From Neorhizobium huautlense (GTDB lineage: Bacteria > Pseudomonadota > Alphaproteobacteria > Rhizobiales > Rhizobiaceae): 64,000 bases of DNA. The translations under genes were made by a program, and so were the position numbers. Positions 25,476 through 34,492 of the stretch are shown here, one piece after another (position 1 is the stretch's first letter; the number at the start of each line of letters is the position of its first letter). A model generated the notes under the pieces. The model saw only the letters and a list, made by a program, of their open reading frames with translations. It did not search any database and had not been told where the DNA came from. The stretch lies in contig NZ_JAUSRF010000021.1 of the NCBI RefSeq assembly GCF_030811685.1, positions 33,651 through 97,650 on the forward strand, written 5' to 3'.

Positions 25476-26213
25476 CTATTCGCCCTTGTTGCCGAACATC
25501 TTCTTCAGCATTTCGGCCATTGGTCCTGTTGTCGGAATATTCGGCTTTGCGCCGCCTCGGGCCTGATGGACATGCGATTTTCCAACAGGTTTTGGCGCGG
25601 CGGGTTTGTCCATCTTCGGCTTGTCAGTCTTTTCCGCTTCAGGCTTTGCGCCGACGGCCAGCGCCAGCTTGTTCATCAGCTGCGAATCCTCCCGCTTGGC
25701 CAGCATGTCGGCATTGTCCGCCAGCGTTTCGAGCAGCGGCTCCAGCCAGACCTTGTCGGACTTGGCAAAGTCTCCGAGCACGTGGTTATGCACCTGCTCC
25801 TTGTTGCCGGGATGGCCGATGCCGAGGCGCAGGCGGCGGTATTCCTTGCCGCAATGGGCATCGAGCGACTTGACGCCGTTATGGCCGCCATGGCCACCGC
25901 CCGTCTTGATGCGGGCGCGGCCGGGGGCAAGGTCCAGCTCGTCGTAGATGGCGACGATGTCGCCGGGGCCGAGCTTGTAGAAGCGCATCGCCTCGCCGAC
26001 GGATTCGCCCGAGAGGTTCATGTAGGTCTGCGGTTTGATCAGCAGCACCTTTTCGCCGCCGAGTTCGCCTTCTGAAATGAGCGCCTTGAACTTTTTAGAC
26101 CATGGCGCAAAGCCCGGCAGGCGCTGGATGGCATCGAGCGCCATGAAACCGATATTGTGGCGGTTGCCCGCATATTGCGTGCCGGGATTGCCCAGCCCTG
26201 CGATGATCTGCAT
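25476..26213 (-). CDS. pth: Peptidyl-tRNA hydrolase
   Basis: A 245-residue Pth that recycles stalled peptidyl-tRNAs. The catalytic and binding residues are visible: N9 and H19 in GLGNPGTQYAGNRHNIGF, the QTYMNLSG block, DELDLAPGRARIKTGGGHGGHNG with the catalytic Asp, and RLGIGHPGNK. Compared with the usual 190-residue enzyme there is a 45-residue Lys/Ala/Pro-rich C-terminal tail (about residues 195-245) known in rhizobial Pth proteins but of unclear use. Downstream lies the DUF2236 gene; upstream the orphan binding protein. The rplY-pth-ychF set, usually adjacent, is here spread over 8 kb. Confidence 0.95.
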   Translation of the reverse strand: MQIIAGLGNPGTQYAGNRHNIGFMALDAIQRLPGFAPWSKKFKALISEGELGGEKVLLIKPQTYMNLSGESVGEAMRFYKLGPGDIVAIYDELDLAPGRARIKTGGGHGGHNGVKSLDAHCGKEYRRLRLGIGHPGNKEQVHNHVLGDFAKSDKVWLEPLLETLADNADMLAKREDSQLMNKLALAVGAKPEAEKTDKPKMDKPAAPKPVGKSHVHQARGGAKPNIPTTGPMAEMLKKMFGNKGE

Positions 26214-26308
26214 GTCTGCACCGTTCTTGGTGATCTGTCTGGCCCTTCACCACCGCGAAACGGTGCGGAAGTCAACCGCCTTGAACCGTCCGTGCGTTAT
26301 CAGTCGGC

Positions 26309-27034
26309 TCAGCGGGGTGGCTCCAACCCGTGGGTGCGATAAATTTTCGCCTGCGTGCCATCGGCGATCATGCGGTTGAGTTTTGTCTGCATGGCCTTGA
26401 TGGTCTGCCAGGAAACGGAACGATTGCAGGCTATGCCGAGATGCTGGTCCGTCAGCTGTGCGACCTTTTCGATCTCGACACCGCGTTTGTGCAGTTGATC
26501 ATAGACATCCTGGGACATCGGCATGAGATCGATGCGATCGCGCAAAAGCTTGGCAAGCGTCACGTCGAATGTCGAGCTGATGTCGATCTTCGGAAATTTC
26601 AGCTTCTGCAGAACGGTTTCCGTATAGTCCGAGCGATGGGTGCCGACCGTAAATGCCTTGGCTTCTTCGAGCGTCTGGGCTGCAACGCCGGCACCGCGGT
26701 GCCTGACAAGGATACTCTGGCTTTTGGCGAGCGGCATCACCCACCTGAACCGCGCCTGCCGCTCGGGCGTTTGGGCTGCGGAAAAAACGCAGGTTGCGGC
26801 CTGTGTTTCGGCAAGCGCTATGGCGCGTGCCCATGGCATGATCTCGATGCGATAATCGATATCGATGCCTTCCATGATGGCCCTGACCTGATCGGCGGAA
26901 ATGCCGCTGACAGGGCCGGTGGCGCCTTGAAAGATGAAGGGCGGATAGGATTCCGTGGTGAAGAGCAGAGTGTCATCTGCCACCGCTTGTCCGGCAGCGA
27001 AGATCAGGCCGAATGTCAGAGCCGGAACCTTCAT
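26309..27034 (-). CDS. Periplasmic solute-binding protein, family 3 (orphan)
   Basis: A 241-residue SBP_bac_3-type binding protein with a signal peptide (MKVPALTFGLIFAAGQAVA, cleavage before DDTLL). The core shows the amino-acid binding signature LFTTESYPPFIFQG..GPVSGISADQVRAIM and the hinge/pocket segments PWARAIALAETQAATCVFSAAQTPERQARFRWVMPLA and TVGTHRSDYTE. No permease or ATPase gene is nearby, so it is unlikely to serve an ABC importer from this locus. It follows the GGDEF-EAL gene by 52 bases on the same strand, suggesting that it feeds ligand information to that membrane sensor. This role is inferred from context only. Confidence 0.85.
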   Translation of the reverse strand: MKVPALTFGLIFAAGQAVADDTLLFTTESYPPFIFQGATGPVSGISADQVRAIMEGIDIDYRIEIMPWARAIALAETQAATCVFSAAQTPERQARFRWVMPLAKSQSILVRHRGAGVAAQTLEEAKAFTVGTHRSDYTETVLQKLKFPKIDISSTFDVTLAKLLRDRIDLMPMSQDVYDQLHKRGVEIEKVAQLTDQHLGIACNRSVSWQTIKAMQTKLNRMIADGTQAKIYRTHGLEPPR

Positions 27035-27086
27035 TTATTCTCCATGCCGGTGCGCCCTTGGCCGGTGCGACTGTGGACTGTCTTCA

Positions 27087-29465
27087 TCAAACCGCCATTG
27101 ATTTCAGTTCATGGTCCGTGTGTGCCAATGTCGTCATCAGGTCTGCAATGCCGAGCGGTTTGGCGTAAAGATAGCCCTGGGCGCAGTCTACACCAATTTC
27201 CTTCAGGAAGGTACGCTGATCATCCGTCTCAACGCCCTCGGCAATGACGGAGCATTTCATCTTGTGTGAGATCGCGCTGATGCCTTCCACCAGCATGCGA
27301 CTTTTCTCGGCCTCTTCCAGGCGATTGCCGCCAAGCGAGCGGATGAAGGACTGATCGATCTTGACGATATCAACCGGAAAACGGCTCATGTAGCTGAGCG
27401 ACGAGTAACCGGTACCGAAATCGTCGATGGCAATACGGCAGCCGAGCTGATGAACGGCGTCGAGGATACGACGGATTTCCGGGTTGTCATGCATCAACAC
27501 TGCTTCGGTAATCTCGACGACAAGGCGCGACGGATGGATGTCGTAACGGTTCAGGATGCCGGCGAGATAGGGTGCCAGATGGCTGTCGAACTGTAGCGGC
27601 GAGAAATTGACGGCGACATAGGTCTGGCCAAGCCCCGGCAGACGCGAGACGCGAGCGAGGTTGGCAATCGCATCCTCAAATATCTGCTCGCCGATCTGGC
27701 CAATGGCGCCGGTTTCTTCCGCCACATCGATGATGGGAGCAGGCGGCAGCAGGCCCTTGCGCGGGTGGCGCATGCGCATCAGAGCCTCGAAGCCGATGAT
27801 GCGACCGGTTTCGATCTCGACGATCTGTTGGAAATGCGCTTCGAACCAGTTGCCCGCAAGTGCGGCATGGATGTCGTTTTCGATTTCGGCGCGTTCGCGG
27901 GTACGGTCGAGAATGCTGGCATCGAAGACCTGGGCGCCGTTCTTGCCCTCGCGCTTGCGCTCATACATCGCCATGTCCGATTTCTGCAGCAGTTCGGCGG
28001 CGCTGTCGGCGTGAAGCGGATAGAAGGCAAGGCCCATGCTGGCGCTGAGGCGCACATGCTGGCCTTCCGCCTGGAACGGCAGGTCGAACAGGTTCACGAC
28101 CTGATCGCACAATGCGGTCGCACGTGCCTGCACGTCATCGCCGGTGACGAGGATGGCGAATTCATCGCCGCCAAGGCGCGATGCCGAGTCACCGTGGCCG
28201 ATCAGCGGAGCAAGGCGCTGGGTGAACTGGCGCAGGACGGAATCGCCGGCCGCATGGCCGAGATTGTCGTTAATCGCCTTGAAGCGGTCGAGGTCGATGA
28301 ACAGGCAGGCGACTTCGCTGCCGGCGGCGTCGGCCTCGGCAATGCGCGCGTCGAGTGCGGACTCGAAACCCTGGCGATTGAGAAGGCCGGTCAGGTAATC
28401 GGAAATCGCCTGATGGTGGTTGCGCAGTTCCGACTGTTTCAGCTCCGTCACATCGGTCATGACGCTGAGCGAGGCCGGCAGGTCTGCTGCGGCCGACATC
28501 AATTGCGTTTCCGCGATCAGCGCGTCCATGACCCGTCCGTCAGCGCAAACGAAGCCGATGGTCACGTCGCTGGCAGCGCCCGCTACCACACCGCCGCCCT
28601 TGCGCCGTGTGTAGCGATCACGATCCGCCGGCGCAACGAGAGCACGGAACGGACGGCCGAGCACATCCTCGCGGCGATATCCCGTCGCCAGCAGCCAGTA
28701 ATCGCTCACGGCCGAGATTGTGTCGTCGGCATCGAGGGAAAACAACATGGCAGGCGTGAGGTTATAGGTTTCCTTCATCAGTTGGTGGGCGCGTTTCAGC
28801 TCGCGCTCCTCGCGATCCAGCTGGATCTGCATGTCGTTGAAGCTCTTGGCGAGCCGCCCCATCTCGTCGCCGGAGCGCCAGTCGACATGGTGGCGCGAGC
28901 CGAGGCGGCGCGTGGCCTCTATGGCCGCCGTCAGGCGCATCAGCGGTTTGATGATCATGATGCGGTTGCCGATGATGGCGGCGCAGAAGACGGTGAGGAT
29001 GGCGATCACAAAGATCGAGATGAAGGCCATTTCCATCTGGTTCAGCGCGGCGAACCAGCCGATCTTGACATATTGCAGCGTCAGCCTGCCGACATTGCGC
29101 GGGCCGTCCGCCGACTGGAAGAAAATCTGGCGGGAAATCTGCTCGACTTCGCCGCCTCCATCCTGCGGGTTGCTGTCGGTGATATCCAGCTTGCCGAGCG
29201 TATCGGTGATCTTGACCAGCGAAACGCCACGCTCCGCCACCAGCATGCCGGAAATGCGGCGAACGCTTTCGATATCGAGTTCCCACAGCGGCTTGCTCAG
29301 GGCCTGCGCATTGGCGGCAACGAGGATTTCGATCTGTTCATTGAGACTTTTGGCGGCCTGTTGCGATGACAGGGCGAGAAAAAGCGTAAATAACGGTGCG
29401 ACGACAGCAAGCAGCGCGCCTGAAATGATGGCGACAAAACGGCTTTCGACAGAATGAGTCATCAT
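27087..29465 (-). CDS. GGDEF-EAL c-di-GMP enzyme with periplasmic sensor, HAMP and PAS
   Basis: A 792-residue inner-membrane signalling protein. TM1 is residues 9-32, TM2 147-167, with a 115-residue periplasmic segment between them containing PLWELDIESVRRISGML and a stretch like the periplasmic domains of other sensors. A HAMP-like region (about 168-220), PAS (about 230-345), GGDEF domain (GGDEF at 432-436) and EAL domain (EAL at 560-562; DDFGTGYSSL) follow. Both catalytic motifs are intact, so it could make and break c-di-GMP. The ATG at 29465 is chosen; no good ribosome site is visible. The downstream orphan binding protein is a candidate partner. Confidence 0.93.
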   Translation of the reverse strand: MMTHSVESRFVAIISGALLAVVAPLFTLFLALSSQQAAKSLNEQIEILVAANAQALSKPLWELDIESVRRISGMLVAERGVSLVKITDTLGKLDITDSNPQDGGGEVEQISRQIFFQSADGPRNVGRLTLQYVKIGWFAALNQMEMAFISIFVIAILTVFCAAIIGNRIMIIKPLMRLTAAIEATRRLGSRHHVDWRSGDEMGRLAKSFNDMQIQLDREERELKRAHQLMKETYNLTPAMLFSLDADDTISAVSDYWLLATGYRREDVLGRPFRALVAPADRDRYTRRKGGGVVAGAASDVTIGFVCADGRVMDALIAETQLMSAAADLPASLSVMTDVTELKQSELRNHHQAISDYLTGLLNRQGFESALDARIAEADAAGSEVACLFIDLDRFKAINDNLGHAAGDSVLRQFTQRLAPLIGHGDSASRLGGDEFAILVTGDDVQARATALCDQVVNLFDLPFQAEGQHVRLSASMGLAFYPLHADSAAELLQKSDMAMYERKREGKNGAQVFDASILDRTRERAEIENDIHAALAGNWFEAHFQQIVEIETGRIIGFEALMRMRHPRKGLLPPAPIIDVAEETGAIGQIGEQIFEDAIANLARVSRLPGLGQTYVAVNFSPLQFDSHLAPYLAGILNRYDIHPSRLVVEITEAVLMHDNPEIRRILDAVHQLGCRIAIDDFGTGYSSLSYMSRFPVDIVKIDQSFIRSLGGNRLEEAEKSRMLVEGISAISHKMKCSVIAEGVETDDQRTFLKEIGVDCAQGYLYAKPLGIADLMTTLAHTDHELKSMAV

Positions 29466-29792
29466 TCGTACTTTCGGGGTCGCAGCGTTCTCTTTTATGG
29501 CGTTTTCTACGCCTTGATTGGTTCCGATTTTTACTCGGGACAGATTAAGCTTTGCTGAAAGATCGTCATGTTGTTCTTGTTCTTCCGCGTCGCATTGCAG
29601 CCGTTCTGCGGAAAGGCAAAGTTCAATCGCAAGACATCGATTATAATGCGATCGGTTATCACTTTCTGAACGGCTACGTTTTTTCAAGTGACGTTATGTG
29701 TCACCAGGGTGACGTGCTTAAGCAAGCCTTAAAAATGAAAAGGCCCGCCTTGGACAAGGCGGGCCTTCATGCGTGCATTGAAGAAAAACGTA
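29466..29792. other. Intergenic region between GGDEF-EAL gene and rplY
   Basis: A 327-base region. It holds the rplY terminator (29740-29767) and about 270 AT-richer bases that must contain the promoter of the GGDEF-EAL gene. A plus-strand reading through it has no ribosome site and an odd composition, so no gene is called. Confidence 0.55.
29734..29767 (-). terminator. Rho-independent terminator after rplY
   Basis: Perfect 12-bp stem AAGGCCCGCCTT with a 4-base loop. Read on the minus strand it is followed by TTTTCATTTTT, so it terminates rplY, whose stop is 26 bases away. Confidence 0.9.
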
Positions 29793-30404
29793 TTATTCCG
29801 AAGCAGCAGCTTCGTCGGCAGCGTCGTCTTCGATACCGGCAGCCGGAGCAACGATCGTTGCGATGGTAAAGTCGCGGTCGGTGATGACCGGACGAACGCC
29901 CTTCGGCAGCTTGACGGCGGAGATGTGGATGCTGTCGCCAACCTTGGCGCCAGCCAGGTCAACCGTCAGGAATTCCGGGATCTGGTCAGCTGGGCAGTGC
30001 AGTTCGACCGTGTGGCGAACGATGTTGAGAACGCCGCCCTGCTTGATGGCCGACTTGTCTTCGTTTTCGAAGTGAACCGGAACTTCGACGTTGACTTCGG
30101 TCTTTGCAGACACGCGCAGGAAGTCGACATGCATGGTGAAGTCGCGGACCGGGTCCAGCTGGTAGTCCTTCGGCAGAACGTTGATTTTCTTGCCATCGAG
30201 AACGATGGTCGCGATCGTCGTCATGAAACCGCCGGCGTGGATACGCTTGGTGACTTCGTTCGTGGACAGGGCGATAGAAATCGGGGCCTGCTTGTCACCA
30301 TAGATGACAGCGGGAATGAGACCATTGCGGCGAAGTTCACGGGAGGACCCCTTACCGACCCGTTCGCGCGCCTCGGCCTTGAGCTCGTAAGTGTTCTGGC
30401 TCAT
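29793..30404 (-). CDS. rplY: 50S ribosomal protein L25 / general stress protein Ctc
   Basis: A 203-residue long-form L25 (CTC type) that binds 5S rRNA. The N-terminal L25 domain shows SYELKAEARERVGKGSSRELRRNGLIPAVIYG, a hallmark of this family, and the C-terminal domain (FDMHVDFLRV, VPVHFENEDKSAIKQGG, DLAGAKVGDSIHISAVKLPKGV) is the extra all-beta TL5-like domain. The acidic C-terminus (DDAADEAAASE) is typical. It is transcribed alone, with a strong terminator, although in many alphaproteobacteria pth and ychF follow directly. Upstream lies the divergent MHYT-GGDEF-EAL gene. Confidence 0.95.
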   Translation of the reverse strand: MSQNTYELKAEARERVGKGSSRELRRNGLIPAVIYGDKQAPISIALSTNEVTKRIHAGGFMTTIATIVLDGKKINVLPKDYQLDPVRDFTMHVDFLRVSAKTEVNVEVPVHFENEDKSAIKQGGVLNIVRHTVELHCPADQIPEFLTVDLAGAKVGDSIHISAVKLPKGVRPVITDRDFTIATIVAPAAGIEDDAADEAAASE

Positions 30405-30732
30405 GGCATTTCCTTTCGAGGTTATTTGGAGTGTCTGCCGCAGCTGATATGGCTGAAATTGGCAAACCGGAGGATATCTCGCGATACTCTCCCATCCGCA
30501 TTGCCTCCAAGGGTGTCTACGCGGACGAGGGGGTCCTTAATACAAAGGCCCTCGATTGGCAAGCGAAGCTCGGTGGAAAGCGTTTGCAGCCTGCAGTTTA
30601 TGGCGCGGCGACCTTTCGGCACAGGCTGCAACCTCACCCTGTTGATATTGCCAAAGCCTTAACCGTGCTCGCCAACGCTTCGATTATCATTTGTTTCTAA
30701 AACGGCATGGACACTCCAAGCCGGAACCTGAA
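30405..30732. other. Divergent region between rplY and MHYT-GGDEF-EAL gene
   Basis: A 328-base region with a 10-bp perfect inverted repeat (30584-30631) but no gene that I can support. It must contain both promoters. Confidence 0.5.
30584..30631. repeat. Inverted repeat upstream of rplY
   Basis: TTGCAGCCTG at 30584-30593 and its exact complement CAGGCTGCAA at 30622-30631, separated by 28 bases. It could form a stem in the rplY leader or be an operator; the long spacer makes either uncertain. Confidence 0.5.
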
Positions 30733-32808
30733 ATGCTGCATATATTGAATTGTATCGCCGTCGACCACGACTGGCGTTACGTGGCCACCGCCGTGATGAT
30801 CTGCGTGGTGGGCGCCTTCCTGACCATCCGGCTATTTTCTCGCGCGCGTCGTGCGGCGGGGCTTGAACGGGCCATCTGGATCTTTCTGGCCGGTTTCATC
30901 GGCGGCACCTCGATCTGGACAACGCATTTCCTCGCAATGCTCGGTTATCATGCCGGTGGTGCGGCCGCATACGAAGGCGAGCTGACATTGCTGTCGTTGG
31001 TCATTGCTGTGGCGGCCAGTGTGTGCGGCATTGCCATTTCGACCTATGCCGGTCGTTCCGCCCTTGCGGAAGCCGGCGGGGTCGTTCTGGGTCTCGGCAT
31101 TGCCGCGATGCACTATACCGGCATGGCCGCCTATGAAATCCGCGGCACCATCGTCTGGGATCAGGCCTATGTCTTGGCGTCGCTGGCTCTTGCAGCCTTT
31201 TTCGGTGCGCTGGCGATGAACCGCGTGGTGCGGCCGGTCAGCCGTTTCTGCCGGCATGGCGGGCCGCTTGCCCTGGTTCTGGGGATTGCCAGCACGCATT
31301 TCACCGGCATGGGGGCCATGTCGGTGACAATAGACCCGGCAATGGCGGCGGCAACGGAAACGATTTCGCCGGTTCTTCTTGGTTTCACCATTCTGTCCGT
31401 GATGATGGTCCTGCTGGTTCTGGCTGCCTGCGCCTATCTTCTCGATGCGCGCACCACGGAAGCCGCCGTTGAGCGTTATCGCCATCTGTCGCGTCACGAT
31501 GCACTGACGGGCCTGCCGAACCGATCGGCCTTCAACGAGGAAATCGAAAGCCTGCCGCGCCGCAATCACGATACGTCCGCACGTATCGCCGTCCTGTCCT
31601 TCGATCTCAACCGGTTCAAGGAAATCAACGACGTCCATGGCCATGCGGCCGGTGATGCCGTTTTGCGCGAGATTGCCGCCCGGCTTGCGGCGTCACTGCG
31701 CGAGGGCGAGTTTCTGGCGCGTGTCGGCGGCGACGAGTTCATCGCGTTGACCCGCAATTATTATATCCGCGCCGATGCCAGTGCCATGGCCGCGCGCCTG
31801 ATCGGAGAGATCGGCAAGCCGGTTGAGTGGAACGGCAATACGTTCATCGTCGGCTCCAGCGTCGGTATCGCCATCCATCCGGACGATGCTTCCGATATCG
31901 ACGATCTGCTGGCGCAGGCGGATGTCGCCATGTACCGGGCCAAGCAATCCGGCGAAAACGCGGTCTGCTTTTACGATCCGTCGATGGATCGGCTCGCACG
32001 CGAACGCAACATTCTCGCCATGGACATGCGCGCGGGGCTGCGTCGAGGTGAGTTCGAGCTCTATTATCAGAAACAGAACGATACGCTGACTGGAGAAGTC
32101 ATCGCTTTCGAGGTGCTGTTGCGCTGGCAGCACCAGACGCGCGGCATGGTTTCGCCAGTCGAATTCATCCCGATCGCCGAGCGTAACGGCTTTATCAACG
32201 AACTCGGAGAATGGGTTCTGCGGCAGGCCTGCATGGAGGCGGCAAGCTGGAAAAATCCGCTGCGCATCGCCGTCAACGTCGCGGCACCGCAATTGGCGGA
32301 CATGTCATTCCCGGCAAAGGTTCGCGACATCCTTGCCGCCAGCGGCTTGCCGGCGGCACGGCTGGAGCTTGAGATCACCGAGACGGGTATCGTCGCCGAC
32401 CAGCAGCGGGCACTCGTCATCATCCGGCAGTTGAAGGAAATCGGCGTGAAGATCGCCATGGATGATTACGGCACCGGTTATTCGTCGCTGTCGACGCTTT
32501 TGACCTTCCCGTTCGACAAGATCAAGATCGACCGTACCTTCGTGGACGGTGTGCCGACCAGTGCTCAATCCGCCGCCATCGTCCGCTCGACCCTGATCCT
32601 GGCGTCGAGCCTCGATATTCCGGTGCTGGCGGAGGGCGTGGAAACCGATGAGCATATCGCCTTTCTGCGCGACGAAGGATGCCGGCAGGTGCAGGGTTAC
32701 CTGTTCGGCAAGCCGGGTCCCCGCGCCGGTATCGAGGAGATCGTCAACGGCCCGAATGATGGCAAAGAGGGTATTTCTACGGTTGCGGAGAGCGTCGCTG
32801 CGGCGTGA
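30733..32808 (+). CDS. MHYT-GGDEF-EAL c-di-GMP enzyme
   Basis: A 691-residue seven-span integral sensor. The MHYT module (residues 1-235) carries its three signature repeats: THFLAM at 64-69, MHYTGM at 126-131 and THFTGM at 188-193, which are proposed to bind a metal such as copper and thus sense O2, CO or NO. The GGDEF domain (GGDEF 332-336) and EAL domain (EVL 460-462, MDDYGTGYSS, FDKIKIDRTFV) follow; the EVL variant is common in active phosphodiesterases. All key residues are present. It is divergent from rplY; downstream is the exported protein of unknown function. The start follows GGAACCTGAA, a weak ribosome site. Confidence 0.93.
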   Translation: MLHILNCIAVDHDWRYVATAVMICVVGAFLTIRLFSRARRAAGLERAIWIFLAGFIGGTSIWTTHFLAMLGYHAGGAAAYEGELTLLSLVIAVAASVCGIAISTYAGRSALAEAGGVVLGLGIAAMHYTGMAAYEIRGTIVWDQAYVLASLALAAFFGALAMNRVVRPVSRFCRHGGPLALVLGIASTHFTGMGAMSVTIDPAMAAATETISPVLLGFTILSVMMVLLVLAACAYLLDARTTEAAVERYRHLSRHDALTGLPNRSAFNEEIESLPRRNHDTSARIAVLSFDLNRFKEINDVHGHAAGDAVLREIAARLAASLREGEFLARVGGDEFIALTRNYYIRADASAMAARLIGEIGKPVEWNGNTFIVGSSVGIAIHPDDASDIDDLLAQADVAMYRAKQSGENAVCFYDPSMDRLARERNILAMDMRAGLRRGEFELYYQKQNDTLTGEVIAFEVLLRWQHQTRGMVSPVEFIPIAERNGFINELGEWVLRQACMEAASWKNPLRIAVNVAAPQLADMSFPAKVRDILAASGLPAARLELEITETGIVADQQRALVIIRQLKEIGVKIAMDDYGTGYSSLSTLLTFPFDKIKIDRTFVDGVPTSAQSAAIVRSTLILASSLDIPVLAEGVETDEHIAFLRDEGCRQVQGYLFGKPGPRAGIEEIVNGPNDGKEGISTVAESVAAA

Positions 32809-32919
32809 TTTGCAGTTGTTCCGATCCACCGGCATTATCTTCGCAGGCCGCGCATTGACTTTCGCCTTTCGGCTTGCAGATTTGCCCACGAAATACATCA
32901 AAACGACAGGAGTCGATCC

Positions 32920-34374
32920 ATGCGTCTCAACCTCGCTACGGCCAGCGCCGTGGCCATCGCTGCCGCGATGTTCCATCAGCCGGTACAGGCAGCCGACGTC
33001 AATGAACAGGGGGCCAAGGAGCTGCAGGGCAGCCTGACCAAGTGGCTGCCGGAAAAGGCGGTTGAGAAGGGCGTCGTCGCGGTCACCTCGCAGAGCGACA
33101 AGTATCAGATCCTCTTCGATCTGCCGAAGCTGATCGGTCTTTATGACACGCCGCAGTTTTCCCTGAAGCAGATCACGCCGATGACGCTGTTTGCCGCACC
33201 GGCGGATGGCGGCCTCTGGAAGGTGGACGGGACCAACGATTTTGCCATGTCCAGCACCGGCAAGGATCTGGAGGGCAAGGAAAGCAGCCTCAGCTATACG
33301 ATTGCCAAGATTGCCTATAGCGGTCTTTTCGATCCGGCGATCAGCTATTTCCGTTCCGGCGACTTTTCCTCTGGCGCGGGCACGCTGGCGATGACGGTCG
33401 GCGAAGACAAGATGGATGTCGGCTTTTCGGGCATGAACTACACGCTGTCTTCCGTTGCCGGCGCTGGTGCCAATACGGTCGATTTCCGCGCCACTGCCGA
33501 GATCCGCGATTACAAGCAGACCATGAAGACGCCGCAGGCGCCGGTCGAGATTGCCGCCGAAAGTGTCACCGCTGATGTCGGTGCTGCTGGCGTCAATGCG
33601 CAGAAGCTGCGTGATCTCTATGTGTTTATTGCCGAAAAGGCGACCAAGGAGAAGCTCGACGCGGCCGAGGTCGAGGCCATGAAAGGTCACGTGCGTGGCG
33701 CATTGCCTTTCTTCACCAGCATTGACGAGACGTTTGAACTGCGCAAGCTCAAGGTCAACAATGGCGCGGAATCGGTTCTGGCCGATGCCGGCACCTATAT
33801 GCTGAAGATTTCCGGCCCGCTGGAAGCGACGGAAATCGGGATCGGTTTTGGTGCGCAGGGACTTTCCCTGCCGGCCGGCCTGGTGCCGCCGATCTATGCG
33901 CCTTTCGTGCCGACAGTGACGGATGTCAATATTTCGGCGCCGAACCTGAACCTGCAGGCGCCGATCGACGTGATGCTGAATGCCGATTACAGCAAGGAAA
34001 AGCCGATCAGCGATGCTGAAGCGGCTGCCATGGGCCTGTCTGTGTTTCCGGGCGGAGCCTACACGGTCAATATCAGCAAGTCGATTGTGACCGCGCCTTC
34101 CTATGATCTCGAAATCAGCGGCAAGGTTTCCGGTTCGCTGATGGCGCCGGATCGTGTGGCTGTCGATGCCGTCATTCTGGCGCGTGACTTCGACAAGACG
34201 ATGGCTGCCGTGCAGGAACTCGGCCAGGCCGATCCGCAGGCCATGCAGGCCTTCCTCGGTATGACCATGGTCAAGGGCCTTGCCAAGACCGATGCCGATG
34301 GTCGTTCGCGCTGGGAAGTCAGTGTCGACCAGAATCGCAAGGTGACGATCAACGGCAACCTCCTGCCGTTCTAA
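32920..34374 (+). CDS. Exported protein of unknown function, 484 aa
   Basis: Not recognised. A 484-residue protein with a cleavable signal peptide (MRLNLATASAVAIAAAMFHQPVQA, cut before ADVN). The rest is rich in short beta-strand-like segments alternating with Gly and Ser (YQILFDLPKLIGLYDTP, GTLAMTVGEDKMDVGFSG, VDFRATAEIRDYKQTM, FELRKLKVNNG, MLKISGPLEATEIGIGFGAQ), suggesting a periplasmic beta-rich protein similar in style to YdgA/DUF945 or DUF2125 proteins. No transmembrane beta-barrel C-terminal Phe signature of an outer-membrane porin is visible, although the last residue is Phe. It begins 111 bases after the MHYT-GGDEF-EAL gene. Two hairpins lie after its stop. Confidence 0.75.
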   Translation: MRLNLATASAVAIAAAMFHQPVQAADVNEQGAKELQGSLTKWLPEKAVEKGVVAVTSQSDKYQILFDLPKLIGLYDTPQFSLKQITPMTLFAAPADGGLWKVDGTNDFAMSSTGKDLEGKESSLSYTIAKIAYSGLFDPAISYFRSGDFSSGAGTLAMTVGEDKMDVGFSGMNYTLSSVAGAGANTVDFRATAEIRDYKQTMKTPQAPVEIAAESVTADVGAAGVNAQKLRDLYVFIAEKATKEKLDAAEVEAMKGHVRGALPFFTSIDETFELRKLKVNNGAESVLADAGTYMLKISGPLEATEIGIGFGAQGLSLPAGLVPPIYAPFVPTVTDVNISAPNLNLQAPIDVMLNADYSKEKPISDAEAAAMGLSVFPGGAYTVNISKSIVTAPSYDLEISGKVSGSLMAPDRVAVDAVILARDFDKTMAAVQELGQADPQAMQAFLGMTMVKGLAKTDADGRSRWEVSVDQNRKVTINGNLLPF

Positions 34375-34384
34375 GCGGCGATTG

Positions 34385-34408
34385 GCGGATGCGGTCCTCC
34401 GCATCCGC
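34385..34408. repeat. Perfect hairpin after exported-protein gene
   Basis: A perfect 10-bp stem (GCGGATGCGG and complement) with a TCCT loop, 11 bases after the stop codon. No T run follows, so it may protect the mRNA end rather than terminate. Confidence 0.7.
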
Positions 34409-34440
34409 TGCCGGCCCGGATGGGTGGAGAGACGACCAAC

Positions 34441-34472
34441 AAAAAAGCCGCCCGGGCGAGGGCGGCTTTTTT
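34441..34472. terminator. Bidirectional terminator between exported-protein gene and prs
   Basis: A perfect 13-bp stem with six A on one side and six T on the other (AAAAAAGCCGCCC and its complement) and a 6-base loop. It serves the plus-strand gene at 32920 and the minus-strand prs, whose stop is 21 bases away. Confidence 0.93.
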
Positions 34473-34492
34473 AATGCGTGCTGATCTTTGGA

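Noticed and set aside
29552..29869. 105-codon plus-strand frame between the GGDEF-EAL gene and rplY
   Set aside because: No ribosome site, runs through the rplY terminator and into rplY on the other strand.
30431..30700. 89-codon plus-strand frame upstream of the MHYT gene
   Set aside because: No ribosome site and its composition is not that of a protein; the region must contain two promoters.
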